Notes under the pieces: generated by a model
Told to the model about the DNA's origin: nothing
Seen by the model: only the letters and a program-made list of their open reading frames with translations
The model's database searches: none
Source of the DNA: Tenodera sinensis
Taxonomy: Eukaryota; Arthropoda; Insecta; Mantodea; Mantidae
Reading direction: 5' to 3'
Assembly (NCBI GenBank): GCA_030765045.1
Contig: CM060974.1
Span: forward strand, 51,322,339-51,386,338
DNA length: 64,000 nucleotides
Made by a program: the position numbers and the translations under genes
Part shown: piece by piece, positions 11,360-22,430 of the stretch
Numbering within the stretch: position 1 is the first letter of the stretch
How the letters are laid out: each line of letters begins with the position of its first letter

Positions 11360-11956
11360 ATTACGGAGAGATATAAATTTATGAGGTTTTCCCACTTTTG
11401 TCATGAATGGTTAAAAATATTGAATTCATTGGACTTAAGCAGAAGTCTTAGAAAACAGGAATATGTGCATAATTTATTTATCATGTATTTTCTTTGAAAT
11501 TCAAACTAATGTTTATATATCATATTCAGTGTTTTAATTATTAGTTGACTGATTAAATGTATGAATTAAATATACTTATTTTGAACATCTGTCTCTAACA
11601 AAAAGGTTCAAAGGTTTTAACCTAAAAGGTCTAATCAGTTTTGTGGTAAATAAAATCTTCTGCAAAAATTAACCAATCCGACATGGATATATCAGAGTTA
11701 GAGTATTGAAGCAGGATCTTAGCATTGGATAAACAGGATAAACATTGCAAGTTTGCCATTGTATTCATTACATTCATTAAAAACTAACTGTATTAATGAC
11801 CATGATAAAAAAATGACAAAAGCTTAAAGGAGACGAGGCAGTTGTTAATAGAAAGCCAACTTGGAAGGAGTAAATAACAGGCGGTGAGTCGGTATGCAAG
11901 AAGCCGGGAAGGTGTGATATTCGTAATGGCCAAGCAATGGTGGATTATTATGGTGG
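11360..11956. other. No gene seen
   Basis: AT-rich DNA between the foldback element and the gag remnant. The last ~120 bp may already belong to the eroded retroelement that follows. Confidence 0.5.
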
Positions 11957-13250
11957 GTGCAGGGAAGCAAACTAATCAAACCGCCTGTCAGGGAGGTAGA
12001 TTTCACAAATTTAATCAGCCAACACCTTCCCAAACAAATAATGAACTACTTAATAGTAGGTAAGCCAAAGACTCCAGCTGAAATAATCAAATTAATATCA
12101 GCATTTGAATATAACCACCAGGAATTTCAGCGCAGACACAGGAATGTGGGACACGTCATCAAATTCACTTGGGATGAACCAACATTAAATAGGTGGTAGA
12201 ATTTTCAGGGCCAGGGCACAAAGCTATCCAAACTGTGATAGGGGCCACAGATTTTAAAATACTCAAGAGCACTACAAACCCAAAGGACCTAACTCTGGAT
12301 GCTGGTGCAGAAAGCGTGAAAACCACAACTGGAACAATAGAAATAGCATCACGTCGATTTTATTCACTCCAGCGCAGGATTTAGAAACTGGCAACATGGT
12401 GAGCGAGCACGAGGTTATTGCTGGCAAAAGTGGACCCAGAATGACTACCATACAAATGGAAGCCAGTCAGATGAATTTAAAAGAAATAGATGTGGAACAG
12501 ACAGTAGGAATAGTTTACAGTCATTCCAGAAGGGGAAGGTATGAACCCCAGACTGCTCAAAACAGAAGTAGAACCGAGAGCTACCTAACAGTTAGTAAGT
12601 TCAAGTCAGAAGCAGAAATAGGCCAATCCCCAAAAACACAAACTATGTAAAGGTATGCACATAAGTTTATCTGTCGCAACAGACTTTATAAATGTTAATA
12701 AATAGCTAATAACACTTACATCACAATAGATACAGGAGTTTGTAACATTGAAATAACATCCCTCATGGTACCAAATTTAAGTTGAGTTTACCTATTAGGC
12801 TAAGACATGTGACACATGCTGAAAGCCAGTCTCGGTTTCATAAACAGAAACCTAACAATAGTTTGAAGCAAACGTGAAGTAACCAATCCATTTATAAGAA
12901 ACGAACAGGGCCAAGCAATTTAAAAGACGTCAGAAAAGATTGCCTTATGCAAAGAGATGTTTTGTTTTTGTAAACAATATAAATGTTAATGAGAGTCAGA
13001 GCCTAGGTGAATTAATAGATGAATATAAAAGTGAGTATCAGATTAATCAATGAATTAGATGAATATGAAAATGAGCATGAGATTACTAAATGTAATAATG
13101 AATATGAAAATACTGAGAGGGACGAAAAGTATTACATTGAGGTTACTACAGACCTACAAAATATTAAAGATATGCTTGGAACAATGCACCTTGACCCCAT
13201 AATTACCGGCGGAATGTCAGATATAAAACATGCAAATGGGCATTAGACAG
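11957..13250 (+). pseudogene. Eroded gag(-protease) region of an LTR retroelement
   Basis: The frame from 11957 reads REVDFTNLISQHLPKQI and GKPKTPAEIIKLISAFEYN, similar in spacing to the C-terminal capsid segment of the two LTR-element Gag proteins at 23.9 and 30.0 kb (ITRHFPD ... DMIELLTAFETQ). Downstream frames are basic and Gln/Asn-rich, like a nucleocapsid region, and a stretch near 12718 reads TIDTGV, which could be the remains of a retropepsin active site. Many stops and frameshifts; no LTRs recognised. Confidence 0.45.
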
Positions 13251-13396
13251 AAAATTTTTCTTTGTTACGACCTTGAACTGTGCCAGAAAAAAAAGCCTAT
13301 GTATTGTTCCAAAACCAGAAAGTATTCTCAAACAAACTAGCTTATGTTAGCAGCATTCCTGTTTTGTCAAAATTTTGAAACCATTTAAATAGTTCT

Positions 13397-13700
13397 TGTT
13401 AGCTAATGCTGGATTTCTGACAATGAAGTCGTTAATCCTTTTGCTCTCCAATATTTTTCACTGATGGATGGGGCACTAGAAGTGGCCGGGCATATTTGAA
13501 GGTGGTCCCGATCCATTTCCTCTTGCAGATCCCATAGAGGACAGAGTGGTGAAGAATATATCCCAATCCTGATTAAATGTTTTGCCAGACAGTCATGTCC
13601 TGTAATCAACCTCAAGGTTGCAACTGCCATTTTTCGAGGATACTCAAGGGGAATATGGGAATGCAGTAGGCTTTCAGCGATTGTCAAATCTTTTAAAGCT
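13397..13700 (-). pseudogene. 3' fragment of the 1276-type LINE
   Basis: The minus-strand frame (to stop at 13403) contains PRKMAVATLRLITGHDCLAKH and ends in SLSEIQH, colinear with PRKTAVAAFRLLTNHDCLASH and SLPDARH at the C-terminus of the LINE at 1276-3674. The stop codon is again followed almost directly by an AAC-type tail (complement GTTCTTGTTAGC). It is a 5'-truncated copy of a related subfamily; its 5' border is not exact. Cys/His spacing is partly lost (CPLW for CVLC). Confidence 0.85.
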
Positions 13701-13854
13701 TTCAAATTCTGTTCTCTTTGCATAGTTAATATATAAAAAATGAATAGCGATGTTCCATTTGACAGAAGTATACATTCTCCAAAACTTGCACAAAGAACAA
13801 GAAATATCCCCAAAATGGTTCACTCTACAAAATATTTATTTGGACATAAATTGA

Positions 13855-14290
13855 CTGTTTTAGCAAGATCCACATTTCTTGTATAGTAAGGTTTGATCTA
13901 GCTCTTGTGCAAAAGTGATCCAAAGTAAATAGGACTTCATGGCCTACAGCCAGAAATTTCAAGATATACATTTAGTTTGTCATAAAAAATCTCAGACATG
14001 TTATTTTAATCAAAATCATTAGAACCATTTTCAAGAAAATCAGTATTTTCCATGTAAAGGGTAGGTTAGGGTGGAGGAATTTTCTTCAAAATCTTTGTCA
14101 CATCCTTGAAAAATATTTAACTGAAATACCGTCTTTGGTTTCTAAGTTATGCTACACACAGATCTTATTTTACAAATGCTTTTTTCTTTTGATTCAAGGG
14201 GCCTCAAAATATATATTTTCAGTGAAATCAAGTTTTTGGTAGTATACAATACTTCCTCTACTTTACTAAATGTGGTAGAGAAAGTAAAAA
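13855..14290 (-). repeat. Dispersed GT-tract repeat, copy 2 (reverse)
   Basis: In reverse orientation this matches the block at 6635-7140 and 48600-49150: the ATTTTCTTGAAAATGG block, the CATGTCTGAGAT block and the AACTTAGAAACC segment occur in order. The microsatellite position holds only a short ACACACA remnant near 14154. Confidence 0.7.
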
Positions 14291-14298
14291 TTAAAAAC

Positions 14299-14720
14299 CA
14301 GTTCTACCTCTTAAACTTTGCCCACACACGGCTTGCGTGTTTAAAAACACCAACAGTAAGTTTGTTGGCATAAATAAATAATAATTACCATGTTAAGGTT
14401 ATTTAATCCTGGGATATAAAGTACTTGCAATAGTAAGTCACCATTGGGGTAATTGTCTCTGATGTGAGACTGCCTTTGTGGTTTACCAGGAGAAATACGA
14501 ACTGGCTTGAGAATTTAATGCCATTCTGGCAGTTTGTCACAATAGCTCAGTGGTTAGAGCGTCCGCCTGGCAAGCGGAAGGTCTGTGGTTCAAATCCCAG
14601 TTGTGGCATTGAATTTTTAAGTTCCAGTTCTACCTCTTAAACTTTGCCCACACACGGCTTGTGCGTTTAAAAACACCAACAGTAAGTTTGTTGGCATAAA
14701 TAAATAATAATTACCGTGAT
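14299..14720 (+). repeat. 325-bp unit with embedded tRNA-like sequence, 1.3 copies
   Basis: The segment CCAGTTCTACCTCTTAAACT...TTGGCATAAATAAATAATAATTACC occurs at 14299 and again 326 bp later. Between them lies a tRNA-like sequence at 14536-14608: 7-bp acceptor pairing (GTCACAA/TTGTGGC), D-stem GCTC/GAGC, perfect anticodon stem TCCGC/GCGGA and anticodon GGC (Ala), but a T-stem with two mismatches. The same arrangement, two full copies, is at 47880-48440. The T-stem defect argues against a functional tRNA. Confidence 0.8.
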
Positions 14721-14753
14721 GTTCTGTTAATGTGCTAGTTTAGCAGCACCTGT

Positions 14754-14977
14754 GCCTGCCTCTGAAGCATGGTGGTAGCGTGTCTGCCTCACATCCAAGA
14801 GGTCACAAGTTCAAATCTCACCTTGGGTGAGTTATCTGTATAAGGATTTTTCCAAGGTTTTCCTGAGAAGATGAATGTCAGGTAACTTAAAGCTCTATGG
14901 ACCTCAGGCTCATTTGAGCACCATTTCATTCATTCTCCATCTGTTATGAGACTATGTTGGAGGATGTTAAAAAGAAA
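14754..14977 (+). mobile_element. tRNA-derived SINE family C, full copy
   Basis: A 12-bp target duplication, AGCAGCACCTGT, at 14742-14753 and 14978-14989 brackets 224 bp. Head with B-box AAGTTCAAATCTC, body with GGACCTCAGGCTCATTTGAG, short A-rich end. Same family as 10112-10336. Confidence 0.9.
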
Positions 14978-15276
14978 AGCAGCACCTGTCTTGTTGATAA
15001 TCTCGATACTCAACAGCATTGTTCTTGTAATTAGTGTTTAGTACTATTACTATAACCCATACTTACCTATTTCAACTACACTAAACTTTATAATCCAAAC
15101 AGGGTGTGTTGGAGTAATCTATACTATCTGATAGATTAAATGCAGTAGCTGTTTCGTTTGAAGTTATCTTGAAAACTGCTCCTTTGATTTGAATAGCAAA
15201 TAATTAGGCCCATGCATCTATTATAGTCTGTAACTTTATAAAAACCTATTATTGTGGAAAAGTAAAAGAAAATGTT

Positions 15277-15452
15277 GTTGTTAGCTAATGCTGGATTTCT
15301 GACAATGAAGTCATTAATCCTCTTGCTCTCCAATATTTGTCACTGATGGATGGGGCATTAGAAGTGGTCGGGCATATTTGAAGGTGATCTCGATCCATTT
15401 CCTCTTGCAGATCACATAGAGGACAGAGTGGTGAAGAATATATCCCAATTCA
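15277..15452 (-). mobile_element. Short 5'-truncated LINE insertion
   Basis: The 14-bp repeat TAAAAGAAAATGTT at 15263-15276 and 15453-15466 is a perfect target duplication. The 176-bp insert matches the last codons and tail of the LINE fragment at 13397, in reverse orientation, starting with the GTTGTTAGC tail complement. It is an independent insertion, not a segmental duplication, because its ends and target site differ. Confidence 0.92.
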
Positions 15453-15466
15453 TAAAAGAAAATGTT

Positions 15467-16439
15467 AAAACATTTTATGGTAATGACCTGAATGTCTGGG
15501 TTGTTCAGTGATGTTAGTTTGAGAGACAGTATCCGTCTCATGTTCAAGACATATTGATCAAATAGACATATTGTTCCTTAACACAAAGGTTAACAGAATT
15601 GTTAATGACTCAGGAATAGAGCTACTAAATGACACATTATCCACAAGAATTCTCTTTAATTGTTTTAGTATCTTCTATGTTTAGCATTGAATAATGGTTT
15701 ATAAACAAATATCAATAGGTTATTTTGCAATGGAAAGGAATAAAAAACAATCACCTAGAATACTACATTTTAAAATTGTGTTAATGGTAAACTCATCACA
15801 TATTTTGGATGTAATTTCAATCAGAAAGAACAGGTTATTGTGCAGTTTCTGTTAAGTTTGTCATAGCAGTCTATTGAATGGAAGACAAGAGTTAGTTCAC
15901 AGCTATGAAAATACATGAAAATGTTGATTGCTAAATATATTGCATGGATAGGACGTTTACAATGTATATGGAGGAGTTACATGGGGTAGATTCAGAGCAA
16001 ACCAATGAAATGTGTAGAAAGTGTGGCAGAAGCATTCAGTGAAGGCAACCATGTATCTTATTAAAGCACAAATTGGTCTATGCCTATTGCTGCTTCAAGC
16101 TCCCAGTTCAAAGGAAACGGGTTGTTTTAAACAATCACTTTCTAAGTTAATTTTAATAAAACTTTAGCAATTTCCACTTTTCAACAACTCTTTAAGTAAA
16201 AAAATATTCTGAGACACAACTTCATGACAGTGGTATTTATATTAAAACACAAGGTAAGTGAAACATCATTTCCAAATATTATAATATTGGCTTTGATTTA
16301 CTGTAAATGACGATATGGTTTTTGTAAAACGTGTTCTACAAACCACATTTTAACAATTACTTAATTCTTGGAACATTCACAGCGAAGCTAAATTCTACAG
16401 TTCAAAATGACCCACTGAACATAGTTTGCTATTCAATAT
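15467..16439. other. No gene seen; 3' flank of the zinc-finger gene
   Basis: AT-rich DNA downstream (in gene orientation) of the zinc-finger exon. It could contain 3' UTR and polyadenylation signals, but I cannot choose among several AATAAA-like strings. Confidence 0.4.
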
Positions 16440-16746
16440 CACTCATTCATTGTGAATCAATGAATGTGTACATAAGTATGAGATGTTAGAGAACTCCATT
16501 CACAAATATTACACCTCTATGGCGTTTTGTATTTGTAAATCATTTTGTGTCATTTTGAAGTTGACAAAGCAGCAAAAGCCTTGCACTTGTTTGGTTTTTT
16601 GCACTTCTGAATTAATTAGTGTGTATTCAAATATGACAGCTGAGTAGCAACCTTATTACAAATATTACACTTAGGTGCTTTTATACTCTCATGGGTTAAT
16701 TTGTGTTTTCAAATCTTGCAAATAAGTAAAATTCTTGTGAGAAATG
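16440..16746 (-). pseudogene. Decayed zinc fingers downstream of the stop codon
   Basis: Past the stop at 16747 the minus strand still reads as finger remnants in a shifted frame: HKYNISHKNFTYLQDLKT (Cys lost to Tyr and Ser), then KCNICNKVATQLSYLNTH, then a piece with CKAFAALSTSK, then RCNICEWSSLTSH...VHIH. The spacing suits about four more fingers. The frame break maps to the CCACAAG at the end of finger 10, where a 2-bp loss from a CACA run would create the present stop. Confidence 0.75.
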
Positions 16747-17878
16747 TTATACTTGTGGTGTTACGCCCTGATGAATCAATTTGTGTCTGCTCATTGTTGA
16801 CAGCTGAGTAAAATCCTTGTTACAAATGTTACACTTGTATGGTTTTATGGCCTCATGAATAAATTTGTGTGTTTTCAAAGATGATGAACGATTAAAAGCC
16901 TTGTTACAAATGTTACACTTGTGTGGTTTTATGTTCTCATGAATAAATTTGTGTCTTTTCAAAGCTGTTGAACGAGTAAAAGCCTTGTTACAAATGTTAC
17001 ACTCGTGCGGTTTTATGTTCTCATGAGTGAATTTGTGTCTTTTCAGAGATGATGAACCAGCAAACCCCTTGTTACAAATGTTGCACTTGTGTGGCGTTAT
17101 GCCCTCATGAATCAAATTGTGTGTTCTCAAAGTTGATAAACGAGTAAAAGCCTTCTTACAAATGTCACACTTGTGATTTTTTACACCCTCATGAATCAAT
17201 TTGTGTGTTTTCAAATTTTGCAAGTAAGTGAAAGACTTGTTACAAATGTTACATGTGTGAGATTGTCTGCCCTCATGAATTAATGTGTGTGTTTTCAAAG
17301 CTGAAAAACGATTAAAGGCCTTGTTACAAATGTTACACTTGTGTGGTTTTACACCCTCATGAATCAATTTGTGCATTTTCAAATTTTGTAATTGAGTAAA
17401 AGCCTTGTTACAAACGTTACACTTATGTGGTTTTACACCCTCATGAATCAATTTGTGTGTTTTCAAATTTTGCAAATGAGTGAAAGACCTATTACAAATA
17501 TTACATTTGTGTGATTGTCTACCTTCATGAATCAATTTGTGTCTTTTCAAATTTTGCATTTTAGTAAAAGTGTTATTGCAAATGTTACATTTGTATGCCT
17601 TTTTGGAAGCATTACCCAAGATTGACCTGCAGTTGTCCTTATTAATATCTTCTTTATTTACGTTGCTCTCCTGAAGCATATTATTTGGTTTCACACAAGA
17701 AGGTATGTTGTCAACTTTCCCATGAGGCATTTTTGAGCAAATACTTTCTTGAATTTGACATTTTCTGAAACTTGCAGATTCAGGACTATCCCTTGTCATG
17801 TTGAAAATTGTATCTTTTGCTAAGACTTCATTGGAGAATATTTTTGGTTCATAACTGGAAACATCCATTTTCTTTAAT
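16747..17878 (-). CDS. C2H2 zinc-finger protein, terminal exon (ten fingers)
   Basis: The exon starts after the acceptor CTCTTAAATTTCAG and ends at the stop codon. It encodes RLKKMDVSSYEP..., a ~95-residue linker, then ten tandem C2H2 fingers of the form CNICNKxF-x5-L-x2-H-x3-H; first Cys is residue 218 of the spliced protein. Linkers are HEGVKPHKC-like instead of the TGEKP form. Finger identity is high, so the array grew by duplication. Such proteins are nuclear, sequence-specific DNA binders. Open frame continues upstream to 17952, but that part overlaps the intron and acceptor. An internal Met (MDVSSYEP) could also serve as a start if upstream exons were skipped. Targets cannot be inferred from sequence. 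Confidence 0.9.
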
Positions 17879-18123
17879 CTGAAATTTAAGAGTTCAGCAG
17901 TAATTACTAGAGCACAGTGATGAAGAAATAATCTAATTGGAAAAGAATACAACCGTTTACTTTTAATGTGTACATTATCATAGCTGGAATTAGCTCAATA
18001 ATAGGATTGCCAGGTCATGCATTTCGTGGGTTTTCACATTTTCAGCTTTATTTTATTGATTTATTTATGCCAACAAAGTTACTGTTGGAGTTTCTAAACA
18101 CACGACCCGTGTTGTGGCAGTTT

Positions 18124-18196
18124 GTCACAATAGCTCAATGGTAAGAGCAGCCGCCTGGTAAGCGGAAGTTCTATGGTTCAAGTCCCAGTTGTGGCA
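18124..18196 (+). repeat. tRNA-like sequence of the 325-bp family, single copy
   Basis: Matches the tRNA-like core at 14536 and 48265: GTCACAATAGCTC, CCGCCTGGTAAGCGG (anticodon GGT) and GTTGTGGCA, with ~30 bp of 3' body (AATTTTTAAGTTCCA...) to about 18230. It lies in the intron between the 38-bp microexon and the zinc-finger exon. Confidence 0.75.
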
Positions 18197-18699
18197 CTGA
18201 ATTTTTAAGTTCCACTTCTACCTCTCAAATTTATTTTATTGAGTCTCTAGGTGCACATATGTTGACCAATTTCTCCTATTTTTCATTTAAAGGCGTTGAT
18301 TCCGGCTTTAAACGGGATGTTTGGTATACCAATGGGCAGAATACAGAACACTGACTCACTGCTATGCAATATGTGAAGCAACTGATTCCTTTTTTTCCAA
18401 TATTGGCAGCACTACATTAACTAGTAGCTGATAACAGCAAACATTCTTTTCTCCTCAGCTGTTAAATGTGGCTGTGACTTAATGAACAATAAGTGGTCAG
18501 ACATAACAAATTAGGAATTATCCAGAGACTCATTTAAGTCAAACTGCTTATTGCTATAGCATTTCAACTGAGCTACCTAGAGATCTGTAACTAAATGAGA
18601 ACTGATGCCAAGCTTCTGACAGTGTCATTTGCATTTCAGATCAAAGTCTGTGACCTTTTAAAGAACATTAAATATTTTGCCTTCTTCTTTCCCTGACTA

Positions 18700-19140
18700 C
18701 CCTTCCCTTATGTAGGACTTACACCCCCTAGGACCTTCAAGCTAGTGCCTAGGGTCATACGCCTGTTGGGGAGCAGAAGGACCTCTGGATCAGATAGAGT
18801 GAAGACCTGAGAGCAGGTGGTCAGCCAAGCACCAGGTATGATAGTGAGGAAGAGGATGATATGAAATGCAGGCAAAATGGATGATAGTGGAGCAACTGGT
18901 GGAATGAATGGCGGAGAAAACCCGCCCAGACACTACTTCGTCCACCACGAATACCACATGCGGGTCCTGCCTAGGTGGTCGGCAAGCAGTCTAATCACTC
19001 AGCCACGGCACTGCCATTATACTTTCAGACTCAGGGAAGGGTGAGGAATAATCCTGGCTGGAGAAAAATTCCTACCCCCTGCTGGGAATTGAACGCGGGA
19101 CCCCTTGCACAGCAGGCAGATGCTCTACCAACTGCTTTAC
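18700..19140 (-). repeat. Composite repeat with two tRNA-like segments
   Basis: On the minus strand, 19140-19080 has a tRNA-like A-box TTGGTAGAGCATCTGCC and B-box GCGTTCAATTCCC. Further on, GCCGTGGCTGAGTGATTAG near 19010 looks like the 5' half of a second, Leu/Ser-type tRNA. The far end (18700-18800, CTTATGTAGGACTTACACC) recurs at 41633-41740. This suggests a SINE with a composite head; I cannot fix its ends. Confidence 0.5.
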
Positions 19141-19301
19141 AAATACTTTTCCAAAAAATCAATTTTACTTACAGAAGTGAGACAGATTCACTACTATTCC
19201 TTAGCTCGCAGGGAAATACTTCATTATCTTGTGAATAGAAAGCAAAGTTCAGCTCATTCAGTAACAATCTGTGACCTGCTCTTTATACTCCTTATGTGCG
19301 A

Positions 19302-19533
19302 AAAAAAAAAAATTTGTTGTTTAATGACACTGTCAATTGCCAGGATTATATCAGCATCATGGGTGTGCTGGAATTTCGTCCCGCAGCAGTTCTTTTACAT
19401 GCCAGTAAATCAACTGACACACAGCTGTCATTTCTAAGCACACTTAAACACCATCAGTGTGGGCCGGATTTGAACCCGTGACCTTTGGATCAGTAGGCCA
19501 ACGTCTATCCAACTGAGCCATCCAGACCAACTC
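19302..19533 (-). mobile_element. tRNA-derived SINE family A
   Basis: Minus-oriented copy of the family at 38328-38563: tRNA-like head (complement of CCGGATTTGAACCCG as B-box), middle block with TAAGCACACTTAAA, and tail block GCCAGGATTATATCAGC. CCTTATGTGC at 19290-19299 and 19534-19543 is the likely target duplication (a longer match has one indel). Lies in the intron. Confidence 0.85.
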
Positions 19534-19922
19534 CCTTATGTGCAGAGAATAGTTCCATATCTAACACTAACAGGAAATATAAGTGTCTGGAGATAGTCAA
19601 TGAATCAACTAGATCAAAGAACTGTGTTATAGCCATTATACTTAGTGAAGAGTTCCATATGTATCTTAACAGGTAATATGACAATATATCTAGAGATGGT
19701 CATTGATAATACTTGATCAAAGAATGTTACACTCCTTATGTTCAGAAAACAATATTATAATAATGTGGAATATGACAATGATTCTACTGCCACAGCTTGG
19801 TCAAGCAGTCCCTCTCTGCTTGTTAAATATAAAAGTAGAAGATAAACTAAGAAAAAATAAGCACAAAATTTACGAGATATTGGAAGTCTCTGGACAAAAT
19901 ATTAACTAGAGGGCTTACTTAC

Positions 19923-19960
19923 CTTGGTAATCCCAAGGATTGAAAATCTTCAGCTCTATC
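19923..19960 (-). CDS. 38-bp microexon of the zinc-finger gene
   Basis: On the minus strand acceptor TTGTGTTACAG precedes GATAGAGCTGAAG... and the exon ends CCAAG|GTAAGTAAG, an excellent donor. From the phase-0 donor at 42504 it reads DRAEDFQSLGLP and leaves AG, which completes an Arg codon with the first A of the zinc-finger exon. So the three exons join with no frame break, which is strong internal evidence that the exon is real. It is too short to show up as an ORF. Homologous to the microexon at 10371-10411. Confidence 0.75.
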
Positions 19961-20539
19961 CTGTAACACAAGAACTCACATGTAAATCACGCTGTATATT
20001 GTCATCACAACATTGTTATCTTCAGAAAACAGGGTCAGAAACAAATGTAGATACACTTATTGTATAATTAACCAATTCAGAAACAAAGAAAAGGCTTTGT
20101 AGGATGAAAGGAAGTATAAATCTGTGGATTTCCAAATGTCTCATGTCATAACCAATTAACGTAAAGGAAATATTTAATACTTTAGGATTGCTTAATTTTA
20201 GTTAATTACTTTCAAATTCTGTATCTGTTCAAGAAAATTCAATGCCTTTTACCTAGAAACGGATGTCTGTTTTGTGGTGGAAAATTGTTTCTATAACTTT
20301 AAACAACTAAGTGTGTACTTAGACATGGGAATGAATTAAAGAAAGGTTGTCTATCGCCCAATGAACTTCACTAATTTAAACCCTATTTAGAAGTTTCTTG
20401 AGCACTCAATTTTATTGTGACTTAGGATTTGTGAAATGTGCTAATACATGTATAACTTGCATTTATATTGCCAATCAATGATAATTGATTATTCTGACAC
20501 ATACAAACCATGTACGCAAACTTTGAAAGTTGGAGTGAG

Positions 20540-20650
20540 AATTGAATGGCTCAATGCTATATATAGCCAGAATTTGAGCTATGTAAGAGGGTTGAGTTGA
20601 AGATGTGTGTTTCAAATCCAAGCTGTGGCATTGAGTTTTTCAGTCCAGAT
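20540..20650 (+). repeat. Decayed tRNA-like copy of the 325-bp family
   Basis: AATGGCTCAATG and GTGTTTCAAATCCAAGCTGTGGCATTGA align with the A- and B-box parts of the tRNA-like core at 14536, separated by unrelated or heavily mutated sequence. Confidence 0.5.
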
Positions 20651-20694
20651 TTGTATAATATGAAAAGGTATAAGAATTTCAAAATTCAAATCAA

Positions 20695-21235
20695 TAACAT
20701 GGAATATCTGAAAATGGTTATCTGGGCAGAAATTTTATTACATATAATTTGCATGTTTTAACCAGATCTACATTTTCTTGTGTAGTAAGATTTAGTTTAT
20801 CTCTAACAGTTTACCAGGTATACTAAAGTCATTCACAATTAAGAGGACACGAAAGGCTACTCCCAGAAAATTCCTGTTACATACTACATTTGTCATGAAA
20901 ATATTGTGTGGTATTTTAGTGAAAACCGTTAGCCTTTTTAAGAAAACTAAGCCATTTGAAAATTTTTCCAAGTAAAAGGTAGTTTTGAGCACAGTATTTC
21001 CTTGAATATCATGCTCAATCCTTGTAAGACAGTGGTATTTAACTGACTTTGTTTTTCAGTTATGCTGTTTACATGCCCACACACACAGTCTTTTTTTCTA
21101 AAAATGTTATTTGCAGATTTGGGTCCCCTCAAAACATTTCCAGATTTCCAATGAAATTAGTTATGAAATTTTTGGGTGGAACATTATACTTACTCTACAT
21201 ACTATGTATCTGGCACATAAAATAAAAATAATTGT
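20695..21235 (-). repeat. Dispersed GT-tract repeat, copy 3 (reverse)
   Basis: In reverse it matches the family at 6635 and 48600, including AGTTATGCTGTTTAC next to a CACACACACA tract at 21078 and the TTTTGGGTGGAACA...TACT end. Noncoding. Confidence 0.7.
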
Positions 21236-21280
21236 AGTTAAAACACTTAACATCACTTTATATCTTTTTATGTCTTGACC

Positions 21281-21308
21281 GGTTTTGAGAACTATTTGCT
21301 CTCATCAA
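21281..21308 (-). other. TTGATGA/AAAAC stem-loop module
   Basis: The minus strand reads TTGATGAGAGC-loop-GTTCTCAAAACCGG: a GAG/CTC stem between a TGATGA box and an AAAAC box. The same arrangement (YTGANGA, stem, nAAA) recurs at four other places in the window. It resembles the catalytic core order of hammerhead ribozymes, known from Penelope-like elements, but is degenerate here. Confidence 0.35.
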
Positions 21309-21346
21309 CACAGACGAAGTGGCTCATGGTGGTGACATCTAAAACT

Positions 21347-21876
21347 TGGTGCTGTTTTTATTAATATTTCTTGACATAGCATACCGGAGATAATGTTCTT
21401 AGTGAAGGATGAAATACTTTGATATCAGACGCGATTATCTGCAGGGTCGAGGTTACAGAATGGAATGCATAAATCAACGTTCCTTTATCACAACATATTT
21501 ATTCGTTAATTTACACTTTCAGCACCATATTAATTAATCAACAACTTTCACAGTTTGGTAGAATCTACACTGTATAAAAGTTTGGGTGAAAGTTACATGT
21601 TCATGCGCTACCAAAAAAAAAACACATCCTTTCATCTTGAGCACACAGACGCTAATGAAAACAGTCCCTGACGTCTCTCTTACGCAACACCGCCATTCTT
21701 TTGTATTCATCCGCGCAATAGTTTTCATTGGTTGAACACAAAGTGACAAGAAAACATTGGCTATCTTGAATATTGAAAAATAAATCCCTGATACACCCAA
21801 ACAAGAACTAGAAATTTACACACTCTTACAAAAATATTTACATGAACGACCTTCTATTGGTCAATATTCTGTGTCA
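21347..21876 (-). repeat. 3' LTR of element A
   Basis: About 98% identical to 25738-26268 by eye: scattered substitutions, a 4-bp difference near GAAAG(TTAC)ATGTTCA, and a variable A-run. On the element's strand an AATAAA lies in the middle (complement of TTTATT near 21500), a plausible polyadenylation signal. Confidence 0.9.
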
Positions 21877-22064
21877 TATGCCCCTTGTTTTGATTTTCAA
21901 GTTGTCACCTATATTTACAATCTTGAAACACAATACAATACTTCTCCCTACTCCTATGATTCAATCACTTTGTACAATATATTTTTTTTTTCTTTACAGT
22001 CTTCTTCACTGTTTGTCTTTGTCTTTTGTTTTGGCATGATATAGCATGTCTTTTTAAATTTCAA

Positions 22065-22430
22065 ATATTCAATTACTACACAATACATTCAGTTATTATA
22101 CAATACATATTTAGTTATTGTACAACACATTTGGTTACTACACATGTCCAATTATTATACAATACATATTCAGTTATTGTACAATATATCCAGCTATCAT
22201 ACCACATATGTTCTGCTATTATACAATACATATTCAGTTATTACACAATACACATTCAGTTTTTTTTTTGCATAACACATTTAGTTATTACTCAACATAT
22301 CCAGTTATTACTCAACATATCCAGTTATTACACAATATATCCAGTTATCATACAATACATATTCAGTTATTGTACAACACATATTCAGTTCTTATACAAC
22401 ACATACTCAGTTATTGTACATTTGACATTG
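22065..22430. repeat. Minisatellite inside element A, ~20-bp period
   Basis: Imperfect units of the type CAGTTATTRYACAAYACATA are repeated about 17 times near the 3' end of the element. Element B has the corresponding array at 27995-28475, with more units. The overlapping Tyr/Ile-rich open frames are by-products of the repeat. Confidence 0.9.

Noticed and set aside
14536..14608. Functional tRNA-Ala gene
   Set aside because: Acceptor, D and anticodon stems pair, but the T-stem has two mismatches and the sequence is part of a repeat family; more likely tRNA-derived.
17879..17952. Zinc-finger ORF start at the Met at 17952
   Set aside because: This part lies upstream of a strong acceptor (TTAAATTTCAG) and is best read as intron; the microexon joins in frame just after it.
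18975..19481. Plus-strand ORFs of 61-110 aa
   Set aside because: They cross SINE boundaries and tRNA-like segments; no domain.
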